Shown here: piece after piece, positions 22,883 to 32,380 of the stretch
Layout: each line of letters begins with the position of its first letter
How positions within the stretch are numbered: position 1 is the first letter of the stretch
Assembly (NCBI GenBank): GCA_029262295.1
Contig: JAJCZR010000059.1
Location: forward strand, 1 to 32,942
Length of the DNA: 32,942 nucleotides
Direction of reading: 5' to 3'
Origin: Deltaproteobacteria bacterium
GTDB taxonomy: Bacteria; Desulfobacterota_D; UBA1144; Nemesobacterales; Nemesobacteraceae
Position numbers and translations under genes: made by a program
Notes under the pieces: model-generated
Databases searched by the model: none
Told to the model about the DNA's origin: nothing
The model's input: the letters and a program-made list of their open reading frames with translations, nothing else

Positions 22883-24199
22883 ATGTTGAAAATAATTGTA
22901 GTTGGGCTTAGCTATAAAACATCTTCTGTGGAAATAAGGGAAAAGTTTTCATTCCCCGAGAGATTTTTACAATCAGCAATGAATAACCTTTTAAGTCGAA
23001 AGGAAATTAACGAGTGCTGCATTGTTTCCACTTGTAACAGAGTTGAAATCTATGCTGTTTGTGAAAATGAAGAAGATGGAAAAGCGAAGGTTCTTTCATT
23101 TTTATCTGAACATGGTGGCGAGCCTGTAAATAGTTTTAAACAGCATTCATACTCCCTTGAAGGCAGTGAGGCAGTGCGTCATCTTTTCAGGGTGGCATCA
23201 GGAATGGAATCCATGGTCGTTGGCGAACCTCAGATACTTGGTCAGGTAAAAGCTCATTTTAAACAGGCACTTCAAGGTAAAAAAACAGGCCTCATTCTCA
23301 ATAGGCTATTTAACCGGGCTTCTTTTATTGCAAAAAAGATAAGGACTGAGACTAAGATCGCAGCTGAAGCAATATCTATTAGTTATCTTGCTGTTGAGCT
23401 TGCTAAAAGAATATTTGAGGATCTTTCTCAAAGATCTGTAATGCTTGTTGGCACAGGCGATATGTCGGAACTGGCAGCAAAACATCTCATTTCAAATGGT
23501 ATAAATGATCTTTATATAGCAAGCAGGGATTTTAATAATGCCAAGCAACTTTCTCAGCAGTTAAACGGAAAAGCAATTAAGATGGAAGAGATCTTTTATC
23601 ACCTTAAGGAGGTTGATATAGTAATTACTGCAACAGGTTCTTCCGAATATATAATAAAAGCAGATCATATTAAAGAGTCACTTAAACTCAGAAAAAATGA
23701 GCCGATGTTTATTATTGATATAGCTGTTCCCCGTGATATTGACCCTAAAGTTAATGATATCTCAGGTGTTTATCTTTATGATATCGATGATTTACGTGGG
23801 GTTTCAGAAGAAAATTTAAAATCACGTAAAAAAAGTATTAATGATGCTGAAAAACTTGTGTTAATAGCTGAAAAGAATTTCAGCGTTTGGCTTGATAGTA
23901 TTAAAGTGTTTCCAACAATTATTGATCTTAAGAATAAATTTGAAAGTATTAAAGATGTTGAGCTTGCAAAAGCCCTTAATAAACTTGAGAATCTCAGTCC
24001 TGAAGAAAAAAAAGCTGTAGAAAAACTGGCAAGTTCTATTATTGGAAAGATTATTCACAATCCCATAGATAAACTTAAAAAAGAGTCTTCTTCATACGAA
24101 GGAGCTGTTTATTCCGAAGTTTTAAAAAAACTTTTTGATATTGATAATGAAAACTTTTTAATTGAGTTAGCCCGTGATGAAGCTCAGGATAGGTACTAG
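22883..24199 (+). CDS. hemA: Glutamyl-tRNA reductase
   Basis: 438 residues. Reduces glutamyl-tRNA to glutamate-1-semialdehyde, the first committed step of C5-pathway tetrapyrrole synthesis. Signatures: VGLSYKTSSVEIREK at the start, CCIVSTCNRVEIYAV with the active-site Cys, GMESMVVGEPQILGQVK, and the NADPH-binding domain VMLVGTGDMSELAAKHL. DIAVPRDIDP follows, and the C-terminal dimerisation helices end the protein. It starts 8 bp after the SDR and overlaps hemC by 23 bases, so the pterin and haem genes probably form one transcript. Confidence 0.97.
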   Translation: MLKIIVVGLSYKTSSVEIREKFSFPERFLQSAMNNLLSRKEINECCIVSTCNRVEIYAVCENEEDGKAKVLSFLSEHGGEPVNSFKQHSYSLEGSEAVRHLFRVASGMESMVVGEPQILGQVKAHFKQALQGKKTGLILNRLFNRASFIAKKIRTETKIAAEAISISYLAVELAKRIFEDLSQRSVMLVGTGDMSELAAKHLISNGINDLYIASRDFNNAKQLSQQLNGKAIKMEEIFYHLKEVDIVITATGSSEYIIKADHIKESLKLRKNEPMFIIDIAVPRDIDPKVNDISGVYLYDIDDLRGVSEENLKSRKKSINDAEKLVLIAEKNFSVWLDSIKVFPTIIDLKNKFESIKDVELAKALNKLENLSPEEKKAVEKLASSIIGKIIHNPIDKLKKESSSYEGAVYSEVLKKLFDIDNENFLIELARDEAQDRY

Positions 24200-25082
24200 A
24201 GGAAGTAAGCTTGCACTATGGCAGGCAGGCTTTGTTAAATCTGAGTTACTAGCTCAATTCCCATCACTTGAAATTGAACTCAATATAATAAAAACAACTG
24301 GGGATATTAATCTTAAAGCCGATCTTTCAGAGATTGGCGGAAAAGGTGTTTTTGTAAAAGAGATTGAAGAAGCACTCTTAAAAGGTGAAATAGATATTGC
24401 AGTTCATAGTTTAAAGGATGTGCCGTCTGTGCTTCCAAAAGGTCTTGTAATTGCTTCAGTGTTAAAAAGGCATAATCCTTTTGATGTTTTTATTTCTTCA
24501 AACTCATTAAGAATTGAACAGCTTTCAGCAGGTGCAAAAGTTGCCACAGGTAGCCATAGAAGAAAGTTTCAGTTGTTATCAAAATTTCCTGATTTGGATG
24601 TAGTTTCTATCCGCGGAAATATTGATACAAGATTAAAAAAAATAGAGACAGAAAATTTAGATGGAATCATACTTGCAGCTGCAGGTCTTGAGAGATTAGG
24701 CCTTAACTCAAAAATAACTCAAACTTTTAGCCTTAAAGAGATGGTTCCCTCACCATGTCAGGGAATTATTGGTATTGAATGTAGGGAAAAAGATAAAAAA
24801 GTGATTGGATATATATCACAAATTGAAGATGAAAAAACTAAAATATGTGCAGGTCTTGAACGTTCATTCCTTATAACTTTTGGTGGTGACTGCTCCGTAC
24901 CACTTGGATGTTATTCCTTTATCAAGAATGAAAATATTGAAGCAACTGCAATTTTTATTGAAACAGAACAAAATAAAATCTATAAAAAAACTTCTACTGG
25001 AAATATATATGATTATAAAAAATTAGGTGTAAGCCTTGGAAATGAATTGATTTATAGTTCAGGATATAAAAAGGGGAATTAA
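24177..25082 (+). CDS. hemC: Porphobilinogen deaminase (hydroxymethylbilane synthase)
   Basis: 301 residues from ATG 24177 (a GTG one codon earlier is also in frame). Polymerises four porphobilinogen units. RIGTRGSKLALWQAGFV opens the protein. KDVPSVLP and KVATGSHRRKFQLL carry the substrate-binding Lys/Arg residues, and the dipyrromethane cofactor Cys lies in FGGDCSVPLGCYS. EMVPSPCQGIIGIE matches the conserved P-A-x-G-Q-G region, here with Cys-Gln-Gly. Directly follows hemA as in many bacteria. Its final codons lie in the hairpin that terminates the opposing lipoprotein gene. Confidence 0.97.
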   Translation: MKLRIGTRGSKLALWQAGFVKSELLAQFPSLEIELNIIKTTGDINLKADLSEIGGKGVFVKEIEEALLKGEIDIAVHSLKDVPSVLPKGLVIASVLKRHNPFDVFISSNSLRIEQLSAGAKVATGSHRRKFQLLSKFPDLDVVSIRGNIDTRLKKIETENLDGIILAAAGLERLGLNSKITQTFSLKEMVPSPCQGIIGIECREKDKKVIGYISQIEDEKTKICAGLERSFLITFGGDCSVPLGCYSFIKNENIEATAIFIETEQNKIYKKTSTGNIYDYKKLGVSLGNELIYSSGYKKGN

Positions 25083-25095
25083 AAGCTAATTCCCC
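25068..25095 (-). terminator. Intrinsic terminator of the small lipoprotein gene
   Basis: GGGGAATTA (25073-25081) and TAATTCCCC (25087-25095) form a perfect 9-bp stem. On the minus strand it is followed by TTTTTAT. It overlaps the hemC stop codon and could also act weakly on the plus strand. Confidence 0.7.
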
Positions 25096-25107
25096 GTAAA
25101 CATTATA

Positions 25108-25395
25108 TTAATTATCTCTTCGGTCTTTAATTTCAAGATCAATTATGTCGGCCTCAAGCCTTTTCTTCTCGGCAATTAACCTTTGCTTTTCTATTTCCAA
25201 TGCATCTATTTCTTCTCTTAGCTTTGCAAGTTCTTTATCTGCTTCGGATTGGGTCTCTTTTGCCTCGTCTAGCTTGTTCACAACATTTTTATACTCTTGT
25301 GGATCTATCTTTTCAGGTGAATCTCCACACCCGGAAATACCCAGAGAAATAAAAAGAAGTGGAATCATTAGAGTTAACATTAAAATTTTATTCAT
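25108..25395 (-). CDS. Small coiled-coil lipoprotein
   Basis: 95 residues. The start ATG follows AGGAGGATT. The N-terminus MNKILMLTLMIPLLFISLGI is a signal peptide ending in lipobox ISGC. After a short linker, residues ~40-95 form a continuous charged coiled coil with heptad spacing (ADKELAKLREEIDALEIEKQ). Layout and size recall Lpp-like or periplasmic coiled-coil lipoproteins, but there is no C-terminal Lys suggestive of peptidoglycan attachment; it ends DRRDN. No family name can be given. Monocistronic, convergent with hemC. Confidence 0.8.
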   Translation of the reverse strand: MNKILMLTLMIPLLFISLGISGCGDSPEKIDPQEYKNVVNKLDEAKETQSEADKELAKLREEIDALEIEKQRLIAEKKRLEADIIDLEIKDRRDN

Positions 25396-25581
25396 ACTAC
25401 ATAATCCTCCTGGAATTGTGTAAAAAGAAAGTATTTTAATCTATATTTTTAACTCATGATTGTCAATAAATATTGAGTATTTATATAAATATTTCAGTTG
25501 GTTTTGTTAATTTTTTTGTTGAATAAGTATTTGATATACTCAGAAAGGATGTTAACATTAATGTTCTTTTCAAAAATCTGT

Positions 25582-25658
<77 letters not shown>

Positions 25659-25843
25659 ACTTACAATTCCAAATACTGAATATAAATCAAACTAAAATTA
25701 TTTTGTATAAATTACTATTTCTAATAGTATTAATCCCAAATGTTTTAATCTTAAAGGGAATTGAATATAATGATTGCTTATTATAAATTCAAATTTATTT
25801 ACTATTGTGATTTAATTACTTTTGGTCCCGGAGGCAGGTTCTT

Positions 25844-27670
25844 TTGCTCACAATGATAATTATAGCACTTCTGGTAGGAGTGCTTAGCCAGATAGTAGGA
25901 GTAAGAGTAGGGCTTCCAAGTATTGTCTTTTTACTTATTTTCGGAGTGCTAATTGGCCCTGAGTTCCTGGGACTTGTTGATCCAGACGAGTTTGGCGAAG
26001 GACTTGAGATAATAATCAAACTTTGTGTTGGTATTATTCTCTTTGAAGCTGGTCTTAATCTTGATAAAGATGAAGTAAAAACACATCAAAATGCGATAAT
26101 TCCGTTAATTAGTATTGGAGCAGTTATCACAATGGTGGGAGGGGCTGCACTCGCAAAATATCTTCTTGATTTGCCCTGGAATTTGGCATTTCTTTATGGT
26201 GCACTTGTGATTGTTACAGGACCAACGGTTGTGCAACCACTTCTTAGAAGAATCAAAGTAAAGCCTAATCTGAAAAATATTCTTGAGCAGGAAGGTGTAT
26301 TCATTGATCCGATTGGGGCTATAGTTGCAATCTTTGTTTATGAGATTGTGCTTCAGTCTTCTTCGGCTTTTATGCATAGCGTAGGCCTTGTTTTCTATAG
26401 ACTCATGATTGGAGCTATAATCGGAGTTGTAGGCGGCTATATAATCAGTGTAAGCGTTAAGAAATTTTATGTCTACATGGAGGAGTTTAGCGATCTGTTT
26501 GTGCTTGTTTCAGCACTTGCTATATATGGGCTTTCAGAGTTTATTATTCTTGAGTCAGGTCTTATGGCGGCAGTTGTATCCGGGATGGTTGTTGGAAATC
26601 TCAATATTCCTGATGAAGAAAACCTCAAAAAATTCAAAGGTAAACTCACAGTACTTGTTATCTCCCTTTTGTTTATGCTCCTTGCTTCTGATTTAGAGAT
26701 GAAAAACCTTCTTAATTTAGGTTTTAAGGGGCTTTTAGTGGTAGTTGGGCTTCTTTTTGTTGTAAGGCCCATAGAAATATTTGGAACGTTATTTAAAACT
26801 GAACTTAATTTAAGGGAAAAACTATTTCTCTCTTATATTGCTCCCAGGGGTATAATTGCAGCGTCTATCGCCTCGCTTATCAGTATTGAGCTTAAAAACA
26901 GAGATATTGCCGGGGGAGAAGTGGTGCAGGGGCTTGTATTTCTTACTATAGCTTTTTCTGTACTGCTTCAAGGTTCAACAGCAAAGTATGTGGCAAGGTT
27001 ATTAAAAGTAACTTTTACTACAAGCAGGGTAGTGATTGTGGGAGCAAATTCTCTTGGAAGGCTTCTAGCCAAAGTGCTCCGGGAAATGGAAATTGGAGTT
27101 TGTCTTATTGACACAAACACGCGTCTTGTAGATCTTGCAAGAAAAGAAGGGATTGAAGTTGTGGAAGGAAACAGCCTTGATATAGATCAGCTTGAAAAAA
27201 CAGGTATTTCCCATTCAGATAGCTTGGTATCGATTACAACAAGCGATAAAGTAAACACTTTTGTAAGCAGGCTCGCAAAAGTGGATTTTGGCATAGAAAA
27301 CACTCACCCGGTCCTGAATAATCTTGCGGATGATATTGATACACAGTCGATAAATAAACTTGGTTTACATATAGCCTTTGGTAAGTCTTTAAACCTCTAT
27401 GATGTTTATTCAAAAATTTCAGCTAAAGAATATGTTGTTTTCAGGTTTGATGTGGGTAAATCAATGAATGGAAATGCACTTGAAGATATTGCACTGCCTG
27501 AACATTTAATTCCCCTTATTATAAAAAAGAAGAAAACGGATGAAGTATCGATCTATCATGAGGGTAAAATACTGGAAACAGGCGATCAGGTAACAATTCT
27601 AGATCTTAGTCCTTTTGCCACAGAGTTTGACCTTCTTGAAAATAGTGAAAAACAGTTGATTGAAGTGTAG
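25844..27670 (+). CDS. Cation:proton antiporter (NhaP/CPA-type) with TrkA-N domain
   Basis: 608 residues from TTG 25844, nine bases after GGAGG; an ATG three codons later is too far from that site. Residues 1-~385 are about 12 membrane helices of the CPA1/NhaP type. Conserved stretches are VGLPSIVFLLIFGVLIGPE, VTGPTVVQPLLRRIKV and GVFIDPIGAIVA (Asp of the ion site). The cytoplasmic part from ~390 is a TrkA-N (RCK) domain: RVVIVGANSLGRLLAKVL, a GxxxxG-type nucleotide site, then CLIDTN with the acidic end of strand 2. A small TrkA-C-like end closes with GDQVTIL. It probably exchanges Na+ or K+ for protons under NAD(H) or nucleotide control. A lone gene, possibly leading into xseB-ispA-tlyA. Confidence 0.9.
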   Translation: MLTMIIIALLVGVLSQIVGVRVGLPSIVFLLIFGVLIGPEFLGLVDPDEFGEGLEIIIKLCVGIILFEAGLNLDKDEVKTHQNAIIPLISIGAVITMVGGAALAKYLLDLPWNLAFLYGALVIVTGPTVVQPLLRRIKVKPNLKNILEQEGVFIDPIGAIVAIFVYEIVLQSSSAFMHSVGLVFYRLMIGAIIGVVGGYIISVSVKKFYVYMEEFSDLFVLVSALAIYGLSEFIILESGLMAAVVSGMVVGNLNIPDEENLKKFKGKLTVLVISLLFMLLASDLEMKNLLNLGFKGLLVVVGLLFVVRPIEIFGTLFKTELNLREKLFLSYIAPRGIIAASIASLISIELKNRDIAGGEVVQGLVFLTIAFSVLLQGSTAKYVARLLKVTFTTSRVVIVGANSLGRLLAKVLREMEIGVCLIDTNTRLVDLARKEGIEVVEGNSLDIDQLEKTGISHSDSLVSITTSDKVNTFVSRLAKVDFGIENTHPVLNNLADDIDTQSINKLGLHIAFGKSLNLYDVYSKISAKEYVVFRFDVGKSMNGNALEDIALPEHLIPLIIKKKKTDEVSIYHEGKILETGDQVTILDLSPFATEFDLLENSEKQLIEV

Positions 27671-27679
27671 TTTATTTCT

Positions 27680-27898
27680 ATGAAATCATTTGAAAAATCC
27701 CTTGGTAAAATAAAAGAAATAGTTGAAGAGCTTGAAGGTAATGAGCTAAGCATGGATAAGTCCATAGAAAAATTTGAAGAAGGGACAAAACTTATAAAAG
27801 AATGCTATAAAAAACTTGAAGATGTTAAGAAAAAAGTTGAGTTGATTGTTGTAAATTCTGAAGACGAAATATCTTTTGAAGAATTTGATCCAGACTAA
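27680..27898 (+). CDS. xseB: Exodeoxyribonuclease VII small subunit
   Basis: 72 residues: FEKSLGKIKEIVEELEGNEL, then LSMDKSIEKFEEGTKLIKEC, the two-helix XseB signature. It binds in several copies to XseA to make the single-strand-specific nuclease. xseA is not in the window. Starts 9 bp after the antiporter and 9 bp before ispA, the common xseB-ispA arrangement. Confidence 0.93.
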   Translation: MKSFEKSLGKIKEIVEELEGNELSMDKSIEKFEEGTKLIKECYKKLEDVKKKVELIVVNSEDEISFEEFDPD

Positions 27899-27907
27899 TT
27901 ATTTTAA

Positions 27908-28804
27908 ATGAATTTTGATATTGAAACGTATCTCAACGAGAGAAGAAATTTTGTAAACTCCTATCTTGAGGAGCTATATGAAAAACAGCCAAATTCCACC
28001 CAATCACTTCTAAAATCAATCCTATATAGTCTTACTTCAGGTGGAAAAAGGCTGAGGCCAATATTATGTATGGCTTCATGTGAACTTTTTTCAGGTGAGT
28101 ATAAAAAGGCCATAGGTGTGGCTAGTGCAATTGAAATGGTTCACACTTACTCACTTATTCATGATGACCTTCCATCAATGGATGATGATAATGTGAGAAG
28201 GGGTAAACCTTCGAATCATATTAAATTTGGTGAATCCACTGCAATACTTGCAGGAGATGCATTGCTTGCAGATGCGTTTTCATTAATAAATAATGAGCTT
28301 CAATTCCAGGGTTTTAACCCTGAACTTTCCCTAAAAATAATATCAGTTTTATCAAATGCAATTGGTTCAAAGGGCATGGTGCTCGGGCAAGCAATGGATC
28401 TTTATTTTGAAGGAAAAAATGAAGTTAATATTGAGACACTTAGTAAGATCCATTATTTAAAAACAGGTGCTTTGATTGAAGCTTCAATCCTTATTGGGGG
28501 CTATATTGGCGATGCTGATAATAATGAAATCGAGACACTTAGAAAATTCTCACGAAAAATCGGACTATCTTTTCAAATATCTGATGACATTTTGGATATT
28601 ACTGGAAGTGAAAGCTTTGGAAAAAATACTGGTTCTGATGCAAAGAAAAATAAAAAAACATTTGCCTCTGTACTTGGAATAGAAAGTTCGCACGATCTTG
28701 TTCAGAGCCTTACCGAAGAGGCACTTGGCGAGCTTTCAGACCTTAAAAAAGAATTTAACCCTTTACATGGAATAGCCATTTATTTGAGTGAAAGAGCAAA
28801 ATAA
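27908..28804 (+). CDS. ispA: Farnesyl/geranylgeranyl diphosphate synthase
   Basis: 298 residues of the trans-isoprenyl diphosphate synthase family. First aspartate-rich motif in HDDLPSMDDDNVRRG (DDxxxxD type, as usual for bacterial short-chain synthases); second in FQISDDILDITG. SGGKRLRPILCMASCELF gives the diphosphate-binding Arg/Lys, and the region before the first motif (EMVHTYSLIHDD) has Tyr/Ser rather than very bulky residues. It condenses IPP with allylic diphosphates for quinone, undecaprenyl and carotenoid precursors; exact chain length is uncertain. Overlaps tlyA by 17 bases. Confidence 0.95.
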   Translation: MNFDIETYLNERRNFVNSYLEELYEKQPNSTQSLLKSILYSLTSGGKRLRPILCMASCELFSGEYKKAIGVASAIEMVHTYSLIHDDLPSMDDDNVRRGKPSNHIKFGESTAILAGDALLADAFSLINNELQFQGFNPELSLKIISVLSNAIGSKGMVLGQAMDLYFEGKNEVNIETLSKIHYLKTGALIEASILIGGYIGDADNNEIETLRKFSRKIGLSFQISDDILDITGSESFGKNTGSDAKKNKKTFASVLGIESSHDLVQSLTEEALGELSDLKKEFNPLHGIAIYLSERAK

Positions 28805-29540
28805 AAAGAAACAAAGGCTCGATAACCTTGTCCTTAAACTTGGTTTTGCGGAGACAAAAACAAAAGCACAGGCATTAATAATGTCTGGAGTGGTTTTTGT
28901 GAATGGTAATCGTTCTGATAAATCAGGTTCACTTGTAAGACCTTCCTCAAAGATTGAAATAATAGGTAAGACTCCCAAATTTGTTGGTAGGGGAGGACTT
29001 AAGCTTGAAAAGGCATTAACAGAATTTGGTATTGATGTTAAAAATATGGTTGCACTCGATATTGGTGCTTCCACTGGGGGTTTTACAGATTGTCTCCTGC
29101 AATATGGAGTATCAAAAGTGTATGCATTTGATGTTGGACATGGACAGCTCGACTGGAATATAAGAAATGATTCCAGGGTTGTTGTAAGGGAAAAGATTAA
29201 TTGCAGGTATTTAAAGCCAGAAGATGTGGGTGAAAAAGTTGATTTGGTAGTAATTGATGTATCTTTTATTTCGCTTCTAAAAGTTATTGAGCCTGTAATC
29301 AAACTAATGAATGAAAACTCAATTTTGATAGGATTGATTAAACCTCAGTTTGAAGTGGGAAAAGGGGAGATGGAAAAAGGTGGTGTAATAAAAGATGCTG
29401 CTAAACATGAGGCTGTAATTGATAAAATAGGTAAAGGTTTCAGTGTTTTAGGGCTTGAAGTTAAACAAGTGATTGAATCACCTATACTAGGTGGTAGTGG
29501 GAACAAAGAGTTTTTAATCCACTCAGTTTTTGAAGGTTAA
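28788..29540 (+). CDS. tlyA: TlyA-family rRNA (cytidine-2'-O)-methyltransferase
   Basis: 250 residues starting at GTG 28788. An N-terminal S4 RNA-binding domain (RLDNLVLKLGFAETKTKAQA, then IMSGVVFVNGN) is followed by a Rossmann methyltransferase (VALDIGASTGGFTDCLLQYG, motif I; VYAFDVGHGQLDW; LVVIDVSFISL, motif IV; GLIKPQFEVGK with the catalytic Lys). TlyA 2'-O-methylates cytidines of 16S and 23S rRNA and its loss gives capreomycin resistance in mycobacteria. Some homologues were first named haemolysins, with little support. The xseB-ispA-tlyA order is typical of many Gram-negative genomes. Its stop overlaps that of the convergent kinase gene by 4 bases. Confidence 0.95.
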   Translation: MKEQNKKKQRLDNLVLKLGFAETKTKAQALIMSGVVFVNGNRSDKSGSLVRPSSKIEIIGKTPKFVGRGGLKLEKALTEFGIDVKNMVALDIGASTGGFTDCLLQYGVSKVYAFDVGHGQLDWNIRNDSRVVVREKINCRYLKPEDVGEKVDLVVIDVSFISLLKVIEPVIKLMNENSILIGLIKPQFEVGKGEMEKGGVIKDAAKHEAVIDKIGKGFSVLGLEVKQVIESPILGGSGNKEFLIHSVFEG

Positions 29541-30487
29541 ATATTGTCCTCAATATGTTTTGTAATTTTTTCTGTGAATTCATCAATCAGATTAAAATCT
29601 TGTTTGTAATTGATGCCAAAAAACTTAATGTTTTTAGTAAGTTGTGATACAAAGTTAAACTCCTCTTTTAGCTGGTTTTTGTCGTAAACATCCAACCTGA
29701 AAACACCTTTTGTTATCTCCTCAAAAGCTTTTTGTGAAGTCATTTCCTCAATAGTAACATTGTTGTTGTTCGTGGGGTTAAGCATGTAAACTGATTTTAG
29801 TTGTTTTGGTTCTGTAATAAACCCAGAATTAGGGTTATTCCTGGAAATTAAAAGCTTGTTGTTAATTTCTGAAGCTTTTTGGTGTTGAAATAAATCATTT
29901 CCAAATATTTTAGCTGAATTTGGCCAAAGTCTGATAGCAGGATAACTTGGATGGGTTAAAAATTTATCTTCTCTATTCTCAATCAAAACACTGTCATCAC
30001 AGAGTAGATGGATCTTTTTTGAGTTGTTTGTTAATGCTAAAACTGAAGTTGATTTGCCAGAGCCACTGTCTCCAATAAATGCCACAATATTATTTTTATA
30101 TTCAACTGCACTTGCGTGAACAACAATATTGTTATTATTTGAAACTAATCTTGGTATTACTTGATCAATTAAAAAATGTTGAATAGTGGTTGAATCGACT
30201 CCATTTTTGTTGGAAAAAATAATATTTTGAAGGTTTTTGCTAATAAAAAAGTCGAGATACCCATTGAATTTTATTAGAAAATAGTTTTTATCTTTTCCAA
30301 GCTGAGCAAATGTGCCAAGGGCACTATTTTGGTAAGGGATTTTTAAATACCAGACAATATCACCCGTTTTTGGAGTAATATTTACTTCTGATACTTCAAA
30401 TTTGAAATCACTTGTGTCTGATTCAGCAAGTGCAGGAAGTTTGAAGTTTGATTTAAAGGTTATATCGAAGATTTTATAGTTATGCAT
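29537..30487 (-). CDS. HprK-like kinase of the lasso-peptide locus
   Basis: 316 residues. The C-terminal two thirds resemble the HPr kinase catalytic core: HASAVEYKNNIVAFIGDSGS with P-loop GDSGSGKST at 139-147, LLCDDSVLIE with the acidic pair after the P-loop, and YPAIRLWPN. The N-terminal ~110 residues are beta-rich and unrelated to true HprK regulators. There is no HPr or PTS gene nearby. Stand-alone kinases of this kind are known in lasso-peptide clusters such as paeninodin, where one phosphorylates the C-terminal Ser of the precursor. Here it is divergently arranged with the cyclase gene, start codons 30 bp apart. The core peptide here ends in Thr-Ser-Pro rather than Ser, so the target residue would differ; substrate unproven. 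Confidence 0.8.
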   Translation of the reverse strand: MHNYKIFDITFKSNFKLPALAESDTSDFKFEVSEVNITPKTGDIVWYLKIPYQNSALGTFAQLGKDKNYFLIKFNGYLDFFISKNLQNIIFSNKNGVDSTTIQHFLIDQVIPRLVSNNNNIVVHASAVEYKNNIVAFIGDSGSGKSTSVLALTNNSKKIHLLCDDSVLIENREDKFLTHPSYPAIRLWPNSAKIFGNDLFQHQKASEINNKLLISRNNPNSGFITEPKQLKSVYMLNPTNNNNVTIEEMTSQKAFEEITKGVFRLDVYDKNQLKEEFNFVSQLTKNIKFFGINYKQDFNLIDEFTEKITKHIEDNI

Positions 30488-30517
30488 ACAGATGTAAATT
30501 ATAGACCATAAAGAAAT

Positions 30518-32353
30518 ATGAGTGCAATAACAGTCTTATTTAATAGAAATGGTGAAAGGGTAGACGAAAATATTTTCCAAAAGATGTTTTCGTCTCTGGA
30601 TATACATGGAGTTGATGGAAGTAGAGTAGAAATAATTGAAAATGTTGCTTTTGGACATCAGCATTTTTGGTGTGTTCCTGAAGAAGTAAAAGAAGAACAA
30701 CCTCTGAAGATTAGTGAGAATCTCTACGTTTTGATGGATGGGAGATTTGATAACCGTTCTCAGCTTCTAAAGAAACTTGAGAAAAAACAAGCAGAACCTC
30801 TATCAGATGCCCTTATTGCAGGGCTTTTATTTAATAAGTATGGAAAAGTGTGTTTTGAAAGTTTGTTGGGCTCTTATGTGCTTGTCTTTTATGAACTAAA
30901 TGAAAAAAGGGTTACAGCTGTTAGGGACCACCTTGGCGACAGGACCCTTTTTTATCATTTAAGCCCCAGACTTTTTGCTATTGCTTCTGAAGAAAAGTCA
31001 CTGATACAACATAAAGATATATCCAGGGATATTGATGATAGCAGAGTTGCAGTTCATTTTGCTTATACTCAAAGGCCTGATGACAGTACTTACTTTAAAG
31101 ATATAAAAGAGATGTATCCTGCAACTTATATTGAAATTACAGAAAACAGTTTTAAATACGAGAGCTACTGGGATTTAAAAAATCAAAGTAAGGTCAGATA
31201 CAAACAAGAAAATGAATATTTTGAGCATTTTAGATCAATATTTGAGAGTTCAATAGATGCAAGAATGAGGTCTGTATTTGAGCCCACAGTTCTTTTAAGT
31301 GGAGGCGTGGACTCATCTTCAATTGTTGCAGTTGTGTCTGAAATACATAATACAAATAATCTTAAAACAGCCTCTTATTATTTTAATAAATTTAATTCTG
31401 CGAACGAGCTTCAATATATAAACTCTGTAAACGATAAATACGGCCTTTTATCTTTTAAGTTTGAAGGTGACAAGTTTTTTCCTTTCCAAAATTTTCTGGA
31501 GACAGATTTATCGCTCAACAAACCGCTTGTCACTCCCTTTTTTAATATTTTTAAAGAGGTTTTTTCTACTCTTGTGCAAAATGAAAAGAAGATGATTTTA
31601 AATGGATGGGCAGCGGATAATCTTTTTGTTGGAGCTAATGAATGGCTGGCCGATATCTTTAAAGATCGAAAACTGATTACTTTTATGAGGGAGATTTGCT
31701 TTCATACATCAAAGTTTGGAACCGGCTGGTTGTATAAAAATCCTGCACCCAGACATCTGCTTTCACCATTAAAGCCTGTGAGAGACTATATGGTTGGTGA
31801 AAAAAGCCTAAATACAAAGCCCTGGTTGAGCGATTATTCCAATTCCTTTATTAAACAAGCTGAAGTAGTATGGTCTCATAGAAAATCAAAACATCACAGG
31901 CTATCTCAGATTAATGCAGTATGTGGTTTAAACCAGAGTATGGAGTGTGCATCTTATTTTGATGATTTTGCAGGAGGACCGATTGATCTTAGATATCCAT
32001 TTCGTGACAGAAAAATGGTTGAATTTGCACTTAATATTCCAGCTTATATGATTTATAGTAAACGCTCATATAAAAACAAATACATACTTACTGAAACACT
32101 GAAAGATCATCTTCCGCAAAAAATATATAATAGAAATGATCATGGCGATTACAGCAAAATTATTTCACACGGTTATCAGTTGGAGAGAAAAGGGATTGCA
32201 GATTATCTTAAAGACAAAGATAACTTCAGGCAGTTTGTTGATCCAAAGTGGTTTGATAAAACTATTAATTCTAAAGAAGTTTCACCAATGGATGCTCTTA
32301 TTATCTGGCAGATATTGTGTTTTGAAATTTGGATTGAAAAGTTGTATAATTAG
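30518..32353 (+). CDS. Asparagine-synthetase-like lasso cyclase (C protein)
   Basis: 611 residues. The N-terminal class-II glutaminase-like domain (GHQHFWC, DGRFDNRSQLL, VRDHLGDRTLFY) lacks the catalytic Cys2: it begins MSAITVLFNRNG, not MCG. The synthetase domain has the pyrophosphatase P-loop SGGVDSS at 261-267 and later DLRYPFRDRKMVEFALNIP. Loss of Cys2 with the ATP site retained is the standard state of lasso cyclases (McjC type), which adenylate a Glu/Asp side chain and let the Gly1 amine attack it. It is followed 27 bp later by the precursor and is divergent from the kinase. A generic glutamine-independent asparagine synthetase is the alternative; the adjacent leader peptide argues against it. 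Confidence 0.85.
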   Translation: MSAITVLFNRNGERVDENIFQKMFSSLDIHGVDGSRVEIIENVAFGHQHFWCVPEEVKEEQPLKISENLYVLMDGRFDNRSQLLKKLEKKQAEPLSDALIAGLLFNKYGKVCFESLLGSYVLVFYELNEKRVTAVRDHLGDRTLFYHLSPRLFAIASEEKSLIQHKDISRDIDDSRVAVHFAYTQRPDDSTYFKDIKEMYPATYIEITENSFKYESYWDLKNQSKVRYKQENEYFEHFRSIFESSIDARMRSVFEPTVLLSGGVDSSSIVAVVSEIHNTNNLKTASYYFNKFNSANELQYINSVNDKYGLLSFKFEGDKFFPFQNFLETDLSLNKPLVTPFFNIFKEVFSTLVQNEKKMILNGWAADNLFVGANEWLADIFKDRKLITFMREICFHTSKFGTGWLYKNPAPRHLLSPLKPVRDYMVGEKSLNTKPWLSDYSNSFIKQAEVVWSHRKSKHHRLSQINAVCGLNQSMECASYFDDFAGGPIDLRYPFRDRKMVEFALNIPAYMIYSKRSYKNKYILTETLKDHLPQKIYNRNDHGDYSKIISHGYQLERKGIADYLKDKDNFRQFVDPKWFDKTINSKEVSPMDALIIWQILCFEIWIEKLYN

Positions 32354-32380
32354 CGAATCTTATTTTTACGGGCGTGTAAA